Assembly (NCBI GenBank): GCA_023415055.1
Contig: JAEZLZ010000025.1
Coordinates: 1-47,859 of the forward strand
Source of the DNA: Bacillota bacterium
GTDB lineage: Bacteria > Bacillota > Clostridia > Lachnospirales > Lachnospiraceae
Direction of reading: 5' to 3'
DNA length: 47,859 nucleotides
In this document: positions 1 to 7,241 of the stretch, in pieces
How the letters are laid out: the number at the start of each line of letters is the position of its first letter
Position numbering within the stretch: the stretch's first letter is position 1
Program-made: the position numbers and the translations under genes
Notes under the pieces: model-generated
What the model was told of the DNA's origin: nothing
Databases searched by the model: none
What the model saw: only the letters and a program-made list of their open reading frames with translations

Positions 1-1
1 G

Positions 2-29
2 GTTGAGTGAAAACTTAAATTCCAGTGTA
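2..29 (+). repeat. left terminal inverted repeat of the IS30 element
   Basis: These bases match the reverse complement of 1645-1672 with a few substitutions and two one-base gaps. The shared core is AACTTAA(A)TTCCAGT. Confidence 0.65.
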
Positions 30-247
30 AATTTAAATTCCGTTATGCCGACTTAATTCCATTTTATATAGGTTTGAGCTATATATTAAGTATTAAAATA
101 TAGTATAATAGCCTTACAGGAAATGTCGGGAATAAAAAACTGCACAGCAAAAAAACGACTGGGGTGATTTGTAAAAAACTAAATTCCACTCGTTTGGGAT
201 AGATTATTGAGGTTTCTCTATCCGCTGGTTAGTAAAAAGTTTTAGGG

Positions 248-1552
248 TTACTTTTTCAGCAGTACAGGGGTCAGAACGATATCATCGGGTGATATCTCCC
301 TTAGTCCGAATGCATTGACTGCATCTTTATCAAGCAGCATTTGGGCCAGCTTAATGGGGGGCAATCCGTTCAAGCTGGCTCTTGCTGTACTATTGATATG
401 GCTGGCTAGTTTAGTAGCATCCCATTGAGAAAGGGTGTCAAATGAGGTTCCTTTGGGGAGCACATAGCGTATATATTCATGGTTCTTCTCTATTCCTGGT
501 TTTTGCCATGATGCCATCGGGTCACAATAATAGATAGATGTTCTGATGACATTGTCTATGCCGCTTTCAAGCTCATCAGGCTTTGAAAATTCAGTGCCTC
601 GATCGGTTAAAATCACAGGAAAAGTTTTGCAGAACCCAAGAGTAGATATTTTCTCTTCCAAACGATCGAATACCTTTTTAACTGAAGCTGTTGTTTTATC
701 CGGAAGAAGATAGATCAGCATTAGTTTACAGTTACGAAAGAAAAGTGTAAGAAATACCTTATGGCTTCCCTCACACCCCACTACAGTATCCATTTCCACG
801 ACATTAGTATCAGGATAGGCTTCTATATAAACAAGATAATCCTTGTAAGACCGGCCTTCAAATATACCTTTGTCATTGATTTCTGAGGGGTGAGGTTTGC
901 GCAGTTTGTACTTTACCTTTCTTGGCAGATCGAGGTTCTTCACGGAAAGGATGCCGGAGGCTATGTAATTATATATGGTCTTTTCGGTACACTTAATTTC
1001 AGGGTGGTTCTCTAGGATCTGGTAGGGTGTCTGTCCCTGAAGTATTAGTGGAGAAACAATCGAATCCATATATTTCAGATCAGTTTCCGAGATATTAATT
1101 CCGTTTCTGGATTCTACCAGAAGAGTCTTGTACTCTCGATTCGATATGACAGCCCGGTATAGAAACTTATCAAGCCTGCACTGTGCTTTTTTGTGACACC
1201 CATTGCATACGTAGGGAGCCTTTAAAAGGGTTCGGCATACCTCTTCAATGAATTTACCGCAATGAGTATTACATTCGATACAGGAGCTACACTGCTTCTT
1301 GCATGGAACCGTACGGTTGCAGACATTTCGAAGACTGCAGTTACGACGATTGGCGCAGTGATTGAAATTAACAAGATCATTTCTGGGTGAGAAAGAACGA
1401 TGCTTTCTGACCTCTTTGGATATAGTAGTGGGATCCTTGCATAGGTATTTCGATATTTCGCTAAAAGGTACTGTGTTATCCAAGGACTTTTCAATGAAGA
1501 CTCTATTCTCCGGTGTAAGATGTTTTTGATTCCCAGGTATTAATCTAGACAT
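248..1552 (-). CDS. IS30 family transposase
   Basis: A 434-residue DDE transposase that would cut and join the IS ends. The N-terminal 55 residues form a helix-turn-helix (a stretch like LTPENRVFIEKSL, then ISKEVRKH) typical of IS30. A Cys-rich segment at about residues 66-125 looks like a zinc-ribbon insert, common in clostridial IS30 relatives. The catalytic triad is visible as VEMDTVVG, LTDRGTEF and the KPGIEKNHEYIR glutamate. Length fits the family and no frameshift is seen, so the element may be active. It is the only gene in the element. Confidence 0.9.
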   Translation of the reverse strand: MSRLIPGNQKHLTPENRVFIEKSLDNTVPFSEISKYLCKDPTTISKEVRKHRSFSPRNDLVNFNHCANRRNCSLRNVCNRTVPCKKQCSSCIECNTHCGKFIEEVCRTLLKAPYVCNGCHKKAQCRLDKFLYRAVISNREYKTLLVESRNGINISETDLKYMDSIVSPLILQGQTPYQILENHPEIKCTEKTIYNYIASGILSVKNLDLPRKVKYKLRKPHPSEINDKGIFEGRSYKDYLVYIEAYPDTNVVEMDTVVGCEGSHKVFLTLFFRNCKLMLIYLLPDKTTASVKKVFDRLEEKISTLGFCKTFPVILTDRGTEFSKPDELESGIDNVIRTSIYYCDPMASWQKPGIEKNHEYIRYVLPKGTSFDTLSQWDATKLASHINSTARASLNGLPPIKLAQMLLDKDAVNAFGLREISPDDIVLTPVLLKK

Positions 1553-1644
1553 AAATAAACTCCTTTCACAGCGGATTGGGAACCCAACCTAATCGTAAAG
1601 GAGAAACGGAATTTATAAAAGAGTAAACTCCACATTTATTTTCT

Positions 1645-1672
1645 AAAACTGGAATTAAGTTTTTCATTCAAC
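1645..1672 (-). repeat. right terminal inverted repeat of the IS30 element
   Basis: The inverted partner of 2-29. It marks the boundary between the IS and the host murC upstream region. Confidence 0.65.
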
Positions 1673-1699
1673 GCTAACGGATAAGGGAGCAATTTATTA

Positions 1700-1727
1700 T
1701 TGTATTTTAAGGGAAATGGGTTATAAT
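1700..1727 (+). promoter_or_regulatory. putative murC promoter
   Basis: TTGTAT at 1700-1705 and TATAAT at 1722-1727 are separated by 16 bp, 65 bp ahead of the murC start. It lies just outside the IS right end, so the insertion appears to have spared the promoter but removed anything further upstream. Confidence 0.6.
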
Positions 1728-1792
1728 AGCAGATAGTAAAACTTCAAAATGTCGAAAACTAGTTATGAATAATTAAGAATAGGAAGTGTACT

Positions 1793-3196
1793 ATGTACAA
1801 AATTGATTTTGATACGCCTTGCCGAATCCATTTTATCGGAATCGGCGGAATAAGTATGAGTGGATTTGCAGAGTATCTACATACCCTTGGTTTTAAAGTA
1901 AGCGGATCTGATAGTCACCAAAGCAAAATTACGGACCACCTGACGGAACTTGGAATAGAGGTCTTCATCGGCCAGAAACCTTCAAATATCTCCTCTGATA
2001 TTGATGTTGTCGTATTTACGGCAGCCATCCACGAGGACAATGAGGAGTATCAGGAGGTTATACGCAGAAATATTCCTATATTAAACCGTGCCCAGATGAT
2101 CGGTCAGCTCATGTTAAACTTTGAGGATGCCATCGCCGTATCCGGAACACACGGCAAGACTACCACTACCTCCATGCTTTCCTTAATTTTTCTGGAAGCA
2201 GCAATGGATCCCACGATTTCAGTCGGTGGTATCTTAGATGCCATCGGTGGAAATATCCGCATGGGTAAATCAGAGCACTTTATTATTGAAGCTTGTGAAT
2301 ATACAAATACCTTCTTAGAGTTCAATCCGAAGCGCAGTATCATATTAAATATCGATGCCGATCACCTTGATTTCTTTAAGGACCTGGAGGATATCCGTAA
2401 CTCCTTCCATCAGTTCGCAAAGCGTCTACCGAAGAACGGCCAATTATTTATCAACGGTGAGATTGACCGGCTCGAGGAATTTATAAAGGACCTGGACTGT
2501 GAGATACTCACCTATGGAATCATTGATCCTGCTTATAAAAGCAGTGATCGTTCCTTCGATATTGCTGCTGATAAGATCGAATTCAATGATCAAAGCATGG
2601 GCAGTTTTGATCTATACTACAAAGGTAAATATATTGACCGCATCACTCTGAATGTGATCGGTCTCCATAATCTGTCGAATTCGATGCCTGCCATCGGAGT
2701 TGCTCTGGAATTAGGGCTACCGATCGAAAAGATTAAAAATGCTCTTCTTGCTTTCCGTAATTCAAAACGTCGTTTTGAATACAAAGGTCAGATCGGCGGT
2801 GTAACTGTGATCGATGATTATGCACATCATCCGACCGAGGTAGAGGCAACATTAAAAGCCGCTCAGAAATATCCTCATAAGACCCTATGGTGTGTATTCC
2901 AGCCTCATACTTATACTCGTATGAAAAATCACCTAAAGGATTTTGCTGCCTCTCTGTCACTTGCGGATCAGATTGTCCTCGCCGATATTTATGCTGCAAG
3001 GGAAAAGGATCCTGGAGACATTTCCTCGAAGGATCTGTTAAGAGAGCTTGAGAAATTAGGTAAAGAAGTTCACTATTTTCCTTGTTTTGATGAGATTGAA
3101 AATTTTCTTTTGCAAAATTGTATGAACGGTGACCTGTTGATAACTATGGGCGCCGGAGACATCGTATCCGTTGGAGAAAATCTTCTAGGTTTGTAG
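1793..3196 (+). CDS. murC: UDP-N-acetylmuramate--L-alanine ligase
   Basis: MurC adds L-alanine to UDP-N-acetylmuramic acid in the cytoplasm with ATP, the first step of the peptidoglycan stem peptide. At 467 residues it has the usual three-domain Mur ligase length. Seen: the N-terminal UDP-binding glycine loop IHFIGIGGISMSG (13-25), the ATP loop GTHGKTTTT (118-126), the central LNIDADHLDFF motif and a C-terminal DDYAHHPTE segment typical of MurC. The start follows AGGAAG at 9 nt. It is monocistronic as far as visible: the next gene is about 500 bp away, across a DnaA-box cluster. Confidence 0.96.
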   Translation: MYKIDFDTPCRIHFIGIGGISMSGFAEYLHTLGFKVSGSDSHQSKITDHLTELGIEVFIGQKPSNISSDIDVVVFTAAIHEDNEEYQEVIRRNIPILNRAQMIGQLMLNFEDAIAVSGTHGKTTTTSMLSLIFLEAAMDPTISVGGILDAIGGNIRMGKSEHFIIEACEYTNTFLEFNPKRSIILNIDADHLDFFKDLEDIRNSFHQFAKRLPKNGQLFINGEIDRLEEFIKDLDCEILTYGIIDPAYKSSDRSFDIAADKIEFNDQSMGSFDLYYKGKYIDRITLNVIGLHNLSNSMPAIGVALELGLPIEKIKNALLAFRNSKRRFEYKGQIGGVTVIDDYAHHPTEVEATLKAAQKYPHKTLWCVFQPHTYTRMKNHLKDFAASLSLADQIVLADIYAAREKDPGDISSKDLLRELEKLGKEVHYFPCFDEIENFLLQNCMNGDLLITMGAGDIVSVGENLLGL

Positions 3197-3389
3197 TTAT
3201 CCACATTATCCACAGTATTATCAACAATTTTTTTGATAATTGCTGTGGATATTTTTTTAACAATTTTTCTTTCTACAAATATAGATTTTTGACTGAGTTT
3301 GTTCCGAATTCGACTATATTATCTGTGTTATTTACATATTTTAACATATTTTTCACCTATGTTCATCCACATTATCCACAGCATCCACA
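3197..3389 (+). promoter_or_regulatory. DnaA-box cluster between murC and the dnaD-like gene
   Basis: Perfect DnaA boxes (TTATCCACA) occur at 3197-3205, 3206-3214 (abutting in tandem) and 3372-3380. One-mismatch boxes are at 3218-3226 (TTATCAACA), 3244-3252 on the minus strand (ATATCCACA) and 3363-3371 (TCATCCACA). A weaker GCATCCACA follows at 3381-3389. Between the two groups (3253-3360) the DNA is very A+T-rich. The first box starts on the base after the murC stop. By arrangement this is a DnaA-binding region, either an origin-like or a titration/regulatory cluster. Which of these is not shown. Confidence 0.7.
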
Positions 3390-3460
3390 ATCCTCAATAA
3401 CTCTTCAACCCCTGAAAATAGGCTATTTCCAACCGAATTTATATGTGTTATAATCTCCAC

Positions 3461-3631
3461 GATGAGCAGATTAGTCCATGAAGGGCAGGACATAGATCAA
3501 GCTTGCTTGAATATATGGCGTGGCATTCATGGAGAAGTGCAACGTGAACGAATATGCGAAGCATATGAGTTCCTAATCTGCGATGAGCAGATTAGTCCAT
3601 GAAGGGCAGGACATATATCAAGCTTGCTTGA
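3461..3631 (+). repeat. 50-bp direct repeat pair with internal inverted arms
   Basis: Copies at 3461-3510 and 3582-3631 differ at one base and are 121 bp apart. GCAGATTAG within copy 1 pairs with CTAATCTGC at 3573-3581, and TCCATGAA pairs with TTCATGGA at about 3527-3534, so the unit can fold as a long hairpin. Each copy ends with AAGCTTGCTTGA. No gene was found in the stretch 3390-3691. It looks like a partly duplicated intergenic repeat. Confidence 0.7.
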
Positions 3632-3691
3632 GAAAAGGCTTTTCATCTGCTTTCAATGTTTTAAAAGGGGCTCAAGGGAGGGACTTATTTA

Positions 3692-4771
3692 ATGAATAAG
3701 ATTTCATTACATTCTGAAGGTATATCTGATGTTACTATTATTCCGAATATCTTCATAGATCAATTTATGCCGTCAGCAAACGGCTCATATGTTAAGGTAT
3801 ATCTATACCTGTTACGTTGCTTTGCTGCAAATTGCCCCGAAGTAACGATATCCTCCATCGCCGACCATCTGGAAAATACGGAAAAGGACATCATCCGGGC
3901 TTTAGCCTATTGGGAGAAACTTAATCTGTTGACATTAGGACGTAATTCGCAAAAAGAAATTATCGCGATTAATTTAGTAGATTTAAGTAATGCACATAAT
4001 AATACTGACTTAACAGCTGATTTAGATACCGCGCTGGATGAGATTGCAGTAAGTATACATACCGAGACAAAGCCTGCCACCAGACAGAGCTATTCCGCGG
4101 AGAAAATAGCCCAATTGACCAATAATGACGAGATTAAGTGGGCCATGCATATTGTGGAAATTTATCTTGATCGTCCTTTAAAGCCGATGGATCTGCAGTT
4201 GATTCTATATCTATATGAGGAGTTGCATTTCTCGGCCGAATTAATCATGTATCTTTACGAGTACTGTGTGTCCAAGGGTAAGAAAAATGCCTCTTACATC
4301 GAAGCAGTGGCTCTTACCTGGGCTGAAGAAGGCATAGATACCGAGGAGAAGGCAAAGGAAGCAACTGCAACCTATAACGAGCATTTCAATGCAGTGAACA
4401 AGGCTTTTGGCCTTAATCGTGCACCCGGACAGATTGAACGCCAGTATATAACAAAGTGGGTTGAGGTATTCGGGTTCGCTGACGATATCATTACGGAAGC
4501 CTGCAATCGCACTATACTTCGAACACAGAAGCCGGATTTTAAATACACGGATAAGATTCTTGAGACCTGGTATAAAAAGAATGCTAAATCCATGACCGAT
4601 ATTGCAAGACTGGATGAGGAGTTCTCTAAAGCAAGCAAGAACCTCGATATGAATAAGGGGACGACGATGGTCAAGTCCACACCAAACAAATTCAATCAGT
4701 TTCCTCAGCGTAATTATTCCGCACAGGACTATGCTGACTTGGAGCGCAAGCTTCTGAACAAAGGCATATAA
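3692..4771 (+). CDS. DnaD domain protein (primosome component)
   Basis: A likely replication-initiation/restart protein acting with the ATPase encoded next door to load replicative helicase. The 359 residues contain an N-terminal winged helix (about 10-100), then two DnaB_2/DnaD C-domains (about 130-215 and 225-305). Each C-domain has the YxxxIxxxW-type signature, seen as YIEAVALTW and YTDKILETW. The duplicated C-domain is common in clostridial DnaD-like proteins. The start follows AAGGGAGGG. The stop is 15 bp before the ATPase start, so the two are probably one transcript. The DnaA-box cluster is just upstream. Confidence 0.9.
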   Translation: MNKISLHSEGISDVTIIPNIFIDQFMPSANGSYVKVYLYLLRCFAANCPEVTISSIADHLENTEKDIIRALAYWEKLNLLTLGRNSQKEIIAINLVDLSNAHNNTDLTADLDTALDEIAVSIHTETKPATRQSYSAEKIAQLTNNDEIKWAMHIVEIYLDRPLKPMDLQLILYLYEELHFSAELIMYLYEYCVSKGKKNASYIEAVALTWAEEGIDTEEKAKEATATYNEHFNAVNKAFGLNRAPGQIERQYITKWVEVFGFADDIITEACNRTILRTQKPDFKYTDKILETWYKKNAKSMTDIARLDEEFSKASKNLDMNKGTTMVKSTPNKFNQFPQRNYSAQDYADLERKLLNKGI

Positions 4772-4786
4772 AGGAGATGAAAGAAC

Positions 4787-5791
4787 ATGGCGCTAAAGAA
4801 TGACCAGTACAACCAGATATTAAGGAAATATGACAGCCGCAGACTTTCCAACAAGCATGATCTGGATCGCCGTATCGACCATGCCTACCAACTGATTCCT
4901 GAACTTAAGGAATTGGAGGAGGAGCTTATCTCTCTTTCTGCACGAAGCGGCAGACTGGCACTTCGCGGCAACGACACGGAATTAAAAGAGCTGAAAGGCG
5001 CTCTCTCTAAGTTAAACACAAAAAAAGAGGAGCTATTAATAAAGAACGGTCTTCCTGCAGATTATCTTCAGATGCATTATCAATGTAACAAATGTCAGGA
5101 TACCGGCTATATAGGACGTGAAAAATGCAATTGCTTGAAACAAGCAATTGCTGATTTAATGTATTCCGATTCAAATATTAAAGCCATTTTAGCAAACGAA
5201 AATTTCCAAAGCTTCTCCTTTCGATATTACTCCGATGATTATGTGGACGAGTCCCTTGGACTTTCGCCACTGTCCAATATGCAAAAGGTAGTTGCTGTCT
5301 GCAAGAATTACGTAAAGCATTTTCATCAGAAGCATGACAACCTGCTCTTACTCGGTAATACCGGTGTCGGCAAGACCTTTCTTGCTAATTGTATCGCAAA
5401 GGACCTGCTGGATCGCGGCCATACCGTAATCTATCTCACCGCCTTCCGACTGTTCGATATTCTGGAGAAGAACAAATTCAGCAAGGATGAGGACAGTTCT
5501 TATGCTGCCTCCAACCAATTCGATTATATCTTGGAATGTGATTTATTGATTATTGATGATCTGGGAACAGAGCTTAATAATTCATTTACCAATTCTCAAC
5601 TCTATCTCATTATTAATGAGCGCTTATTAAAACAAAAATCAACGATTATTTCCACTAATCTATCTCTTCCGAATATAAATACAAATTATGGAGAACGTAT
5701 ATTTTCGAGGATTGTAAGTAGCTATAGTGTGCAGCGTATTATCGGGGAGGACATTCGTCTTCTCAAGGCAGTCAATCTGTCGAATTCTTAA
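4787..5791 (+). CDS. DnaC/DnaI-like helicase-loader ATPase
   Basis: A AAA+ ATPase of the DnaC/DnaI/IstB family that is expected to load the hexameric helicase onto DNA with the DnaD-like partner. The 334 residues show a coiled-coil-like N-terminal region (1-90), a zinc-binding Cys cluster (C100, C103, C114, C116), Walker A GNTGVGKT (190-197) and Walker B LLIIDD (253-258). IstB of transposons is excluded by the DnaI-like zinc region and by the dnaD neighbour. RBS AAGGAG lies 10 nt before the ATG. Inter-gene spacing to the DnaD gene is 15 bp. Confidence 0.88.
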   Translation: MALKNDQYNQILRKYDSRRLSNKHDLDRRIDHAYQLIPELKELEEELISLSARSGRLALRGNDTELKELKGALSKLNTKKEELLIKNGLPADYLQMHYQCNKCQDTGYIGREKCNCLKQAIADLMYSDSNIKAILANENFQSFSFRYYSDDYVDESLGLSPLSNMQKVVAVCKNYVKHFHQKHDNLLLLGNTGVGKTFLANCIAKDLLDRGHTVIYLTAFRLFDILEKNKFSKDEDSSYAASNQFDYILECDLLIIDDLGTELNNSFTNSQLYLIINERLLKQKSTIISTNLSLPNINTNYGERIFSRIVSSYSVQRIIGEDIRLLKAVNLSNS

Positions 5792-5809
5792 TAAATAAGG
5801 AAAACAAGC

Positions 5810-5839
5810 TTGACGAATTAAATTGTAATATGTTATAAC
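5810..5839 (+). promoter_or_regulatory. putative prs promoter
   Basis: TTGACG (5810-5815) and TATAAC (5834-5839) are 18 bp apart (17 bp if TTATAA is taken). They lie about 50 bp before the prs start, in the 96-bp gap after the helicase loader. prs is therefore probably transcribed on its own. Confidence 0.65.
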
Positions 5840-5887
5840 TTTAATGGCTTTTGAAACCAATTCTTTTTTTCATGGAGGGAAAATCTA

Positions 5888-7105
5888 ATGTCAAAGAACG
5901 AGAAGATCGTAGAAACAATTCCTGTTGGCCCCCTTGGTATCGTCGCACTAGAAAGCAGTAAAACCTTAGGGCAACACGTGAATGACTATCTTGTTGAGTG
6001 GCGTAATTCGAGAGAAAGTGAACACAAAGGTACCATCGCATTTTCCGGTTACCAGAGAGACTCTTATTTATTGAAGGCTTGCTGCCCCAGATTCGGTACC
6101 GGTGAAGCAAAGGGATTGATCAAAGAATCTGTACGTGGCTCCGATTTATATCTTCTTGTTGATGTTACAAACTACAGTTTAACTTACTCCGTGTGCGGAC
6201 ATGAAAATCACATGTCTCCTGATGATCATTATCAGGATCTTAAGAGAATTATTGCAGCCGTTGGTGGTAAAGCCAGAAGAATTACAGTAATTATGCCTTA
6301 TCTATATGAAGGCAGACAGCATAGAAGATCCTCCAGAGAGTCCCTTGACTGTGCATTAGCACTACAAGAGCTGACTCAGATGGGTGTAGAGAGTATTATT
6401 ACCTTTGATGCACATGACCCCAGAGTACAGAATGCAATCCCTCTGAACAGCCTTGAGACAGTGGCTCCGAACTATCAGTTCATCAAAGCAATGCTTCATA
6501 ATGTAGAGGATATCCGCCTTGACTCCGATCATATGATGGTAATCAGCCCGGATGAGGGCGGTATGTCAAGAGCTGTATATTTTGCAAATGTTCTTGGTCT
6601 TGATATGGGTATGTTCTATAAGAGACGCGACTACACCAAGATTGTAAAGGGACGTAATCCGATTGTAGCACATGAATTCTTAGGTACAGATATCGCAGGA
6701 AAAGATATTCTGATTGTAGATGATATGATTTCCTCCGGTGATAGCATCCTTGATGTTGCTACCGAGTTAAAGAAGAGAAATGCCGGACGTATCTTTGTCG
6801 CTGCAACCTTCGGACTATTTACAAACGGCTTTGATAAGCTGGATGAAGCTTATGAAAGCGGCTTAATCTACCGTGTGCTTACAACCAATCTGATCTATCA
6901 GACACCGGATCTGTTATCCAAGCCCTGGTATATCAATGTGGATATGAGTAAATATGTTGCACTGATCATCGATACCCTCAATCATGACAACAGCATCAGC
7001 GGTTTACTTAATCCGGTAGAAAGAATTCAAAGCATCTTAAAGGAATACAACCAGGGCGGCAGAAAATTAACCTCTCAGGATATTAAGAATGACATTGGTG
7101 ACTAA
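5888..7105 (+). CDS. prs: ribose-phosphate pyrophosphokinase (long clostridial form)
   Basis: Makes PRPP from ribose 5-phosphate and ATP for nucleotide, histidine and tryptophan synthesis. At 405 residues it is longer than the usual 310-320, with an extended N terminus and an insertion around residues 95-120. The essential parts are present: MPYLYEGRQHRR (136-147, like the catalytic flexible loop), FDAHDPRVQ (173-181) and the PRPP loop ILIVDDMISSGDS (274-286). Long forms of this type are familiar from Lachnospiraceae. RBS GGAGGG precedes the ATG. An own promoter lies upstream and a strong terminator follows. Confidence 0.92.
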   Translation: MSKNEKIVETIPVGPLGIVALESSKTLGQHVNDYLVEWRNSRESEHKGTIAFSGYQRDSYLLKACCPRFGTGEAKGLIKESVRGSDLYLLVDVTNYSLTYSVCGHENHMSPDDHYQDLKRIIAAVGGKARRITVIMPYLYEGRQHRRSSRESLDCALALQELTQMGVESIITFDAHDPRVQNAIPLNSLETVAPNYQFIKAMLHNVEDIRLDSDHMMVISPDEGGMSRAVYFANVLGLDMGMFYKRRDYTKIVKGRNPIVAHEFLGTDIAGKDILIVDDMISSGDSILDVATELKKRNAGRIFVAATFGLFTNGFDKLDEAYESGLIYRVLTTNLIYQTPDLLSKPWYINVDMSKYVALIIDTLNHDNSISGLLNPVERIQSILKEYNQGGRKLTSQDIKNDIGD

Positions 7106-7112
7106 TTAATAT

Positions 7113-7168
7113 AAGGCTTTTCTATCCTCCTGTTTTTCAAACATAGGGAGGGTAGAAAAGCCTTTTTA
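7113..7168 (+). terminator. rho-independent terminator after prs
   Basis: AAGGCTTTTCTA..CCTCC pairs with GGGAGGGTAGAAAAGCCTT around a loop of about 17 nt, and is followed by TTTTTAT. It separates prs from the convergent PBP gene and may work in both directions. Confidence 0.9.
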
Positions 7169-7241
7169 TAATTCATAGTTAAAAAACTCATGTCCATGAC
7201 AAGTGATACAGTTTATCGTTTTATCTTATTTACAATTCTAA

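Larger units (their letters stand above)
2..1672 (-). mobile_element. IS30-family insertion sequence
   Basis: The element holds one minus-strand transposase gene between imperfect terminal inverted repeats. The left end reads GTTGAGTGAAAACTTAAATT and the right end, read inward on the minus strand, GTTGAATGAAAAACTTAATT. Both ends also carry a subterminal AAATTCCGTT. The left boundary is at the edge of the window, so its outermost bases could lie outside. I could not identify a target duplication. The right end is 27 bp upstream of the murC -35 box. Confidence 0.8.

Noticed and set aside
3461..3631. tRNA or other stable RNA gene
   Set aside because: The repeat pair has hairpin arms but no tRNA cloverleaf, T-loop motif or CCA end.
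4787..5791. IstB-type transposition helper
   Set aside because: The N-terminal zinc-binding Cys cluster and the adjacent DnaD gene fit DnaC/DnaI. No IS21 transposase or inverted repeats flank it.
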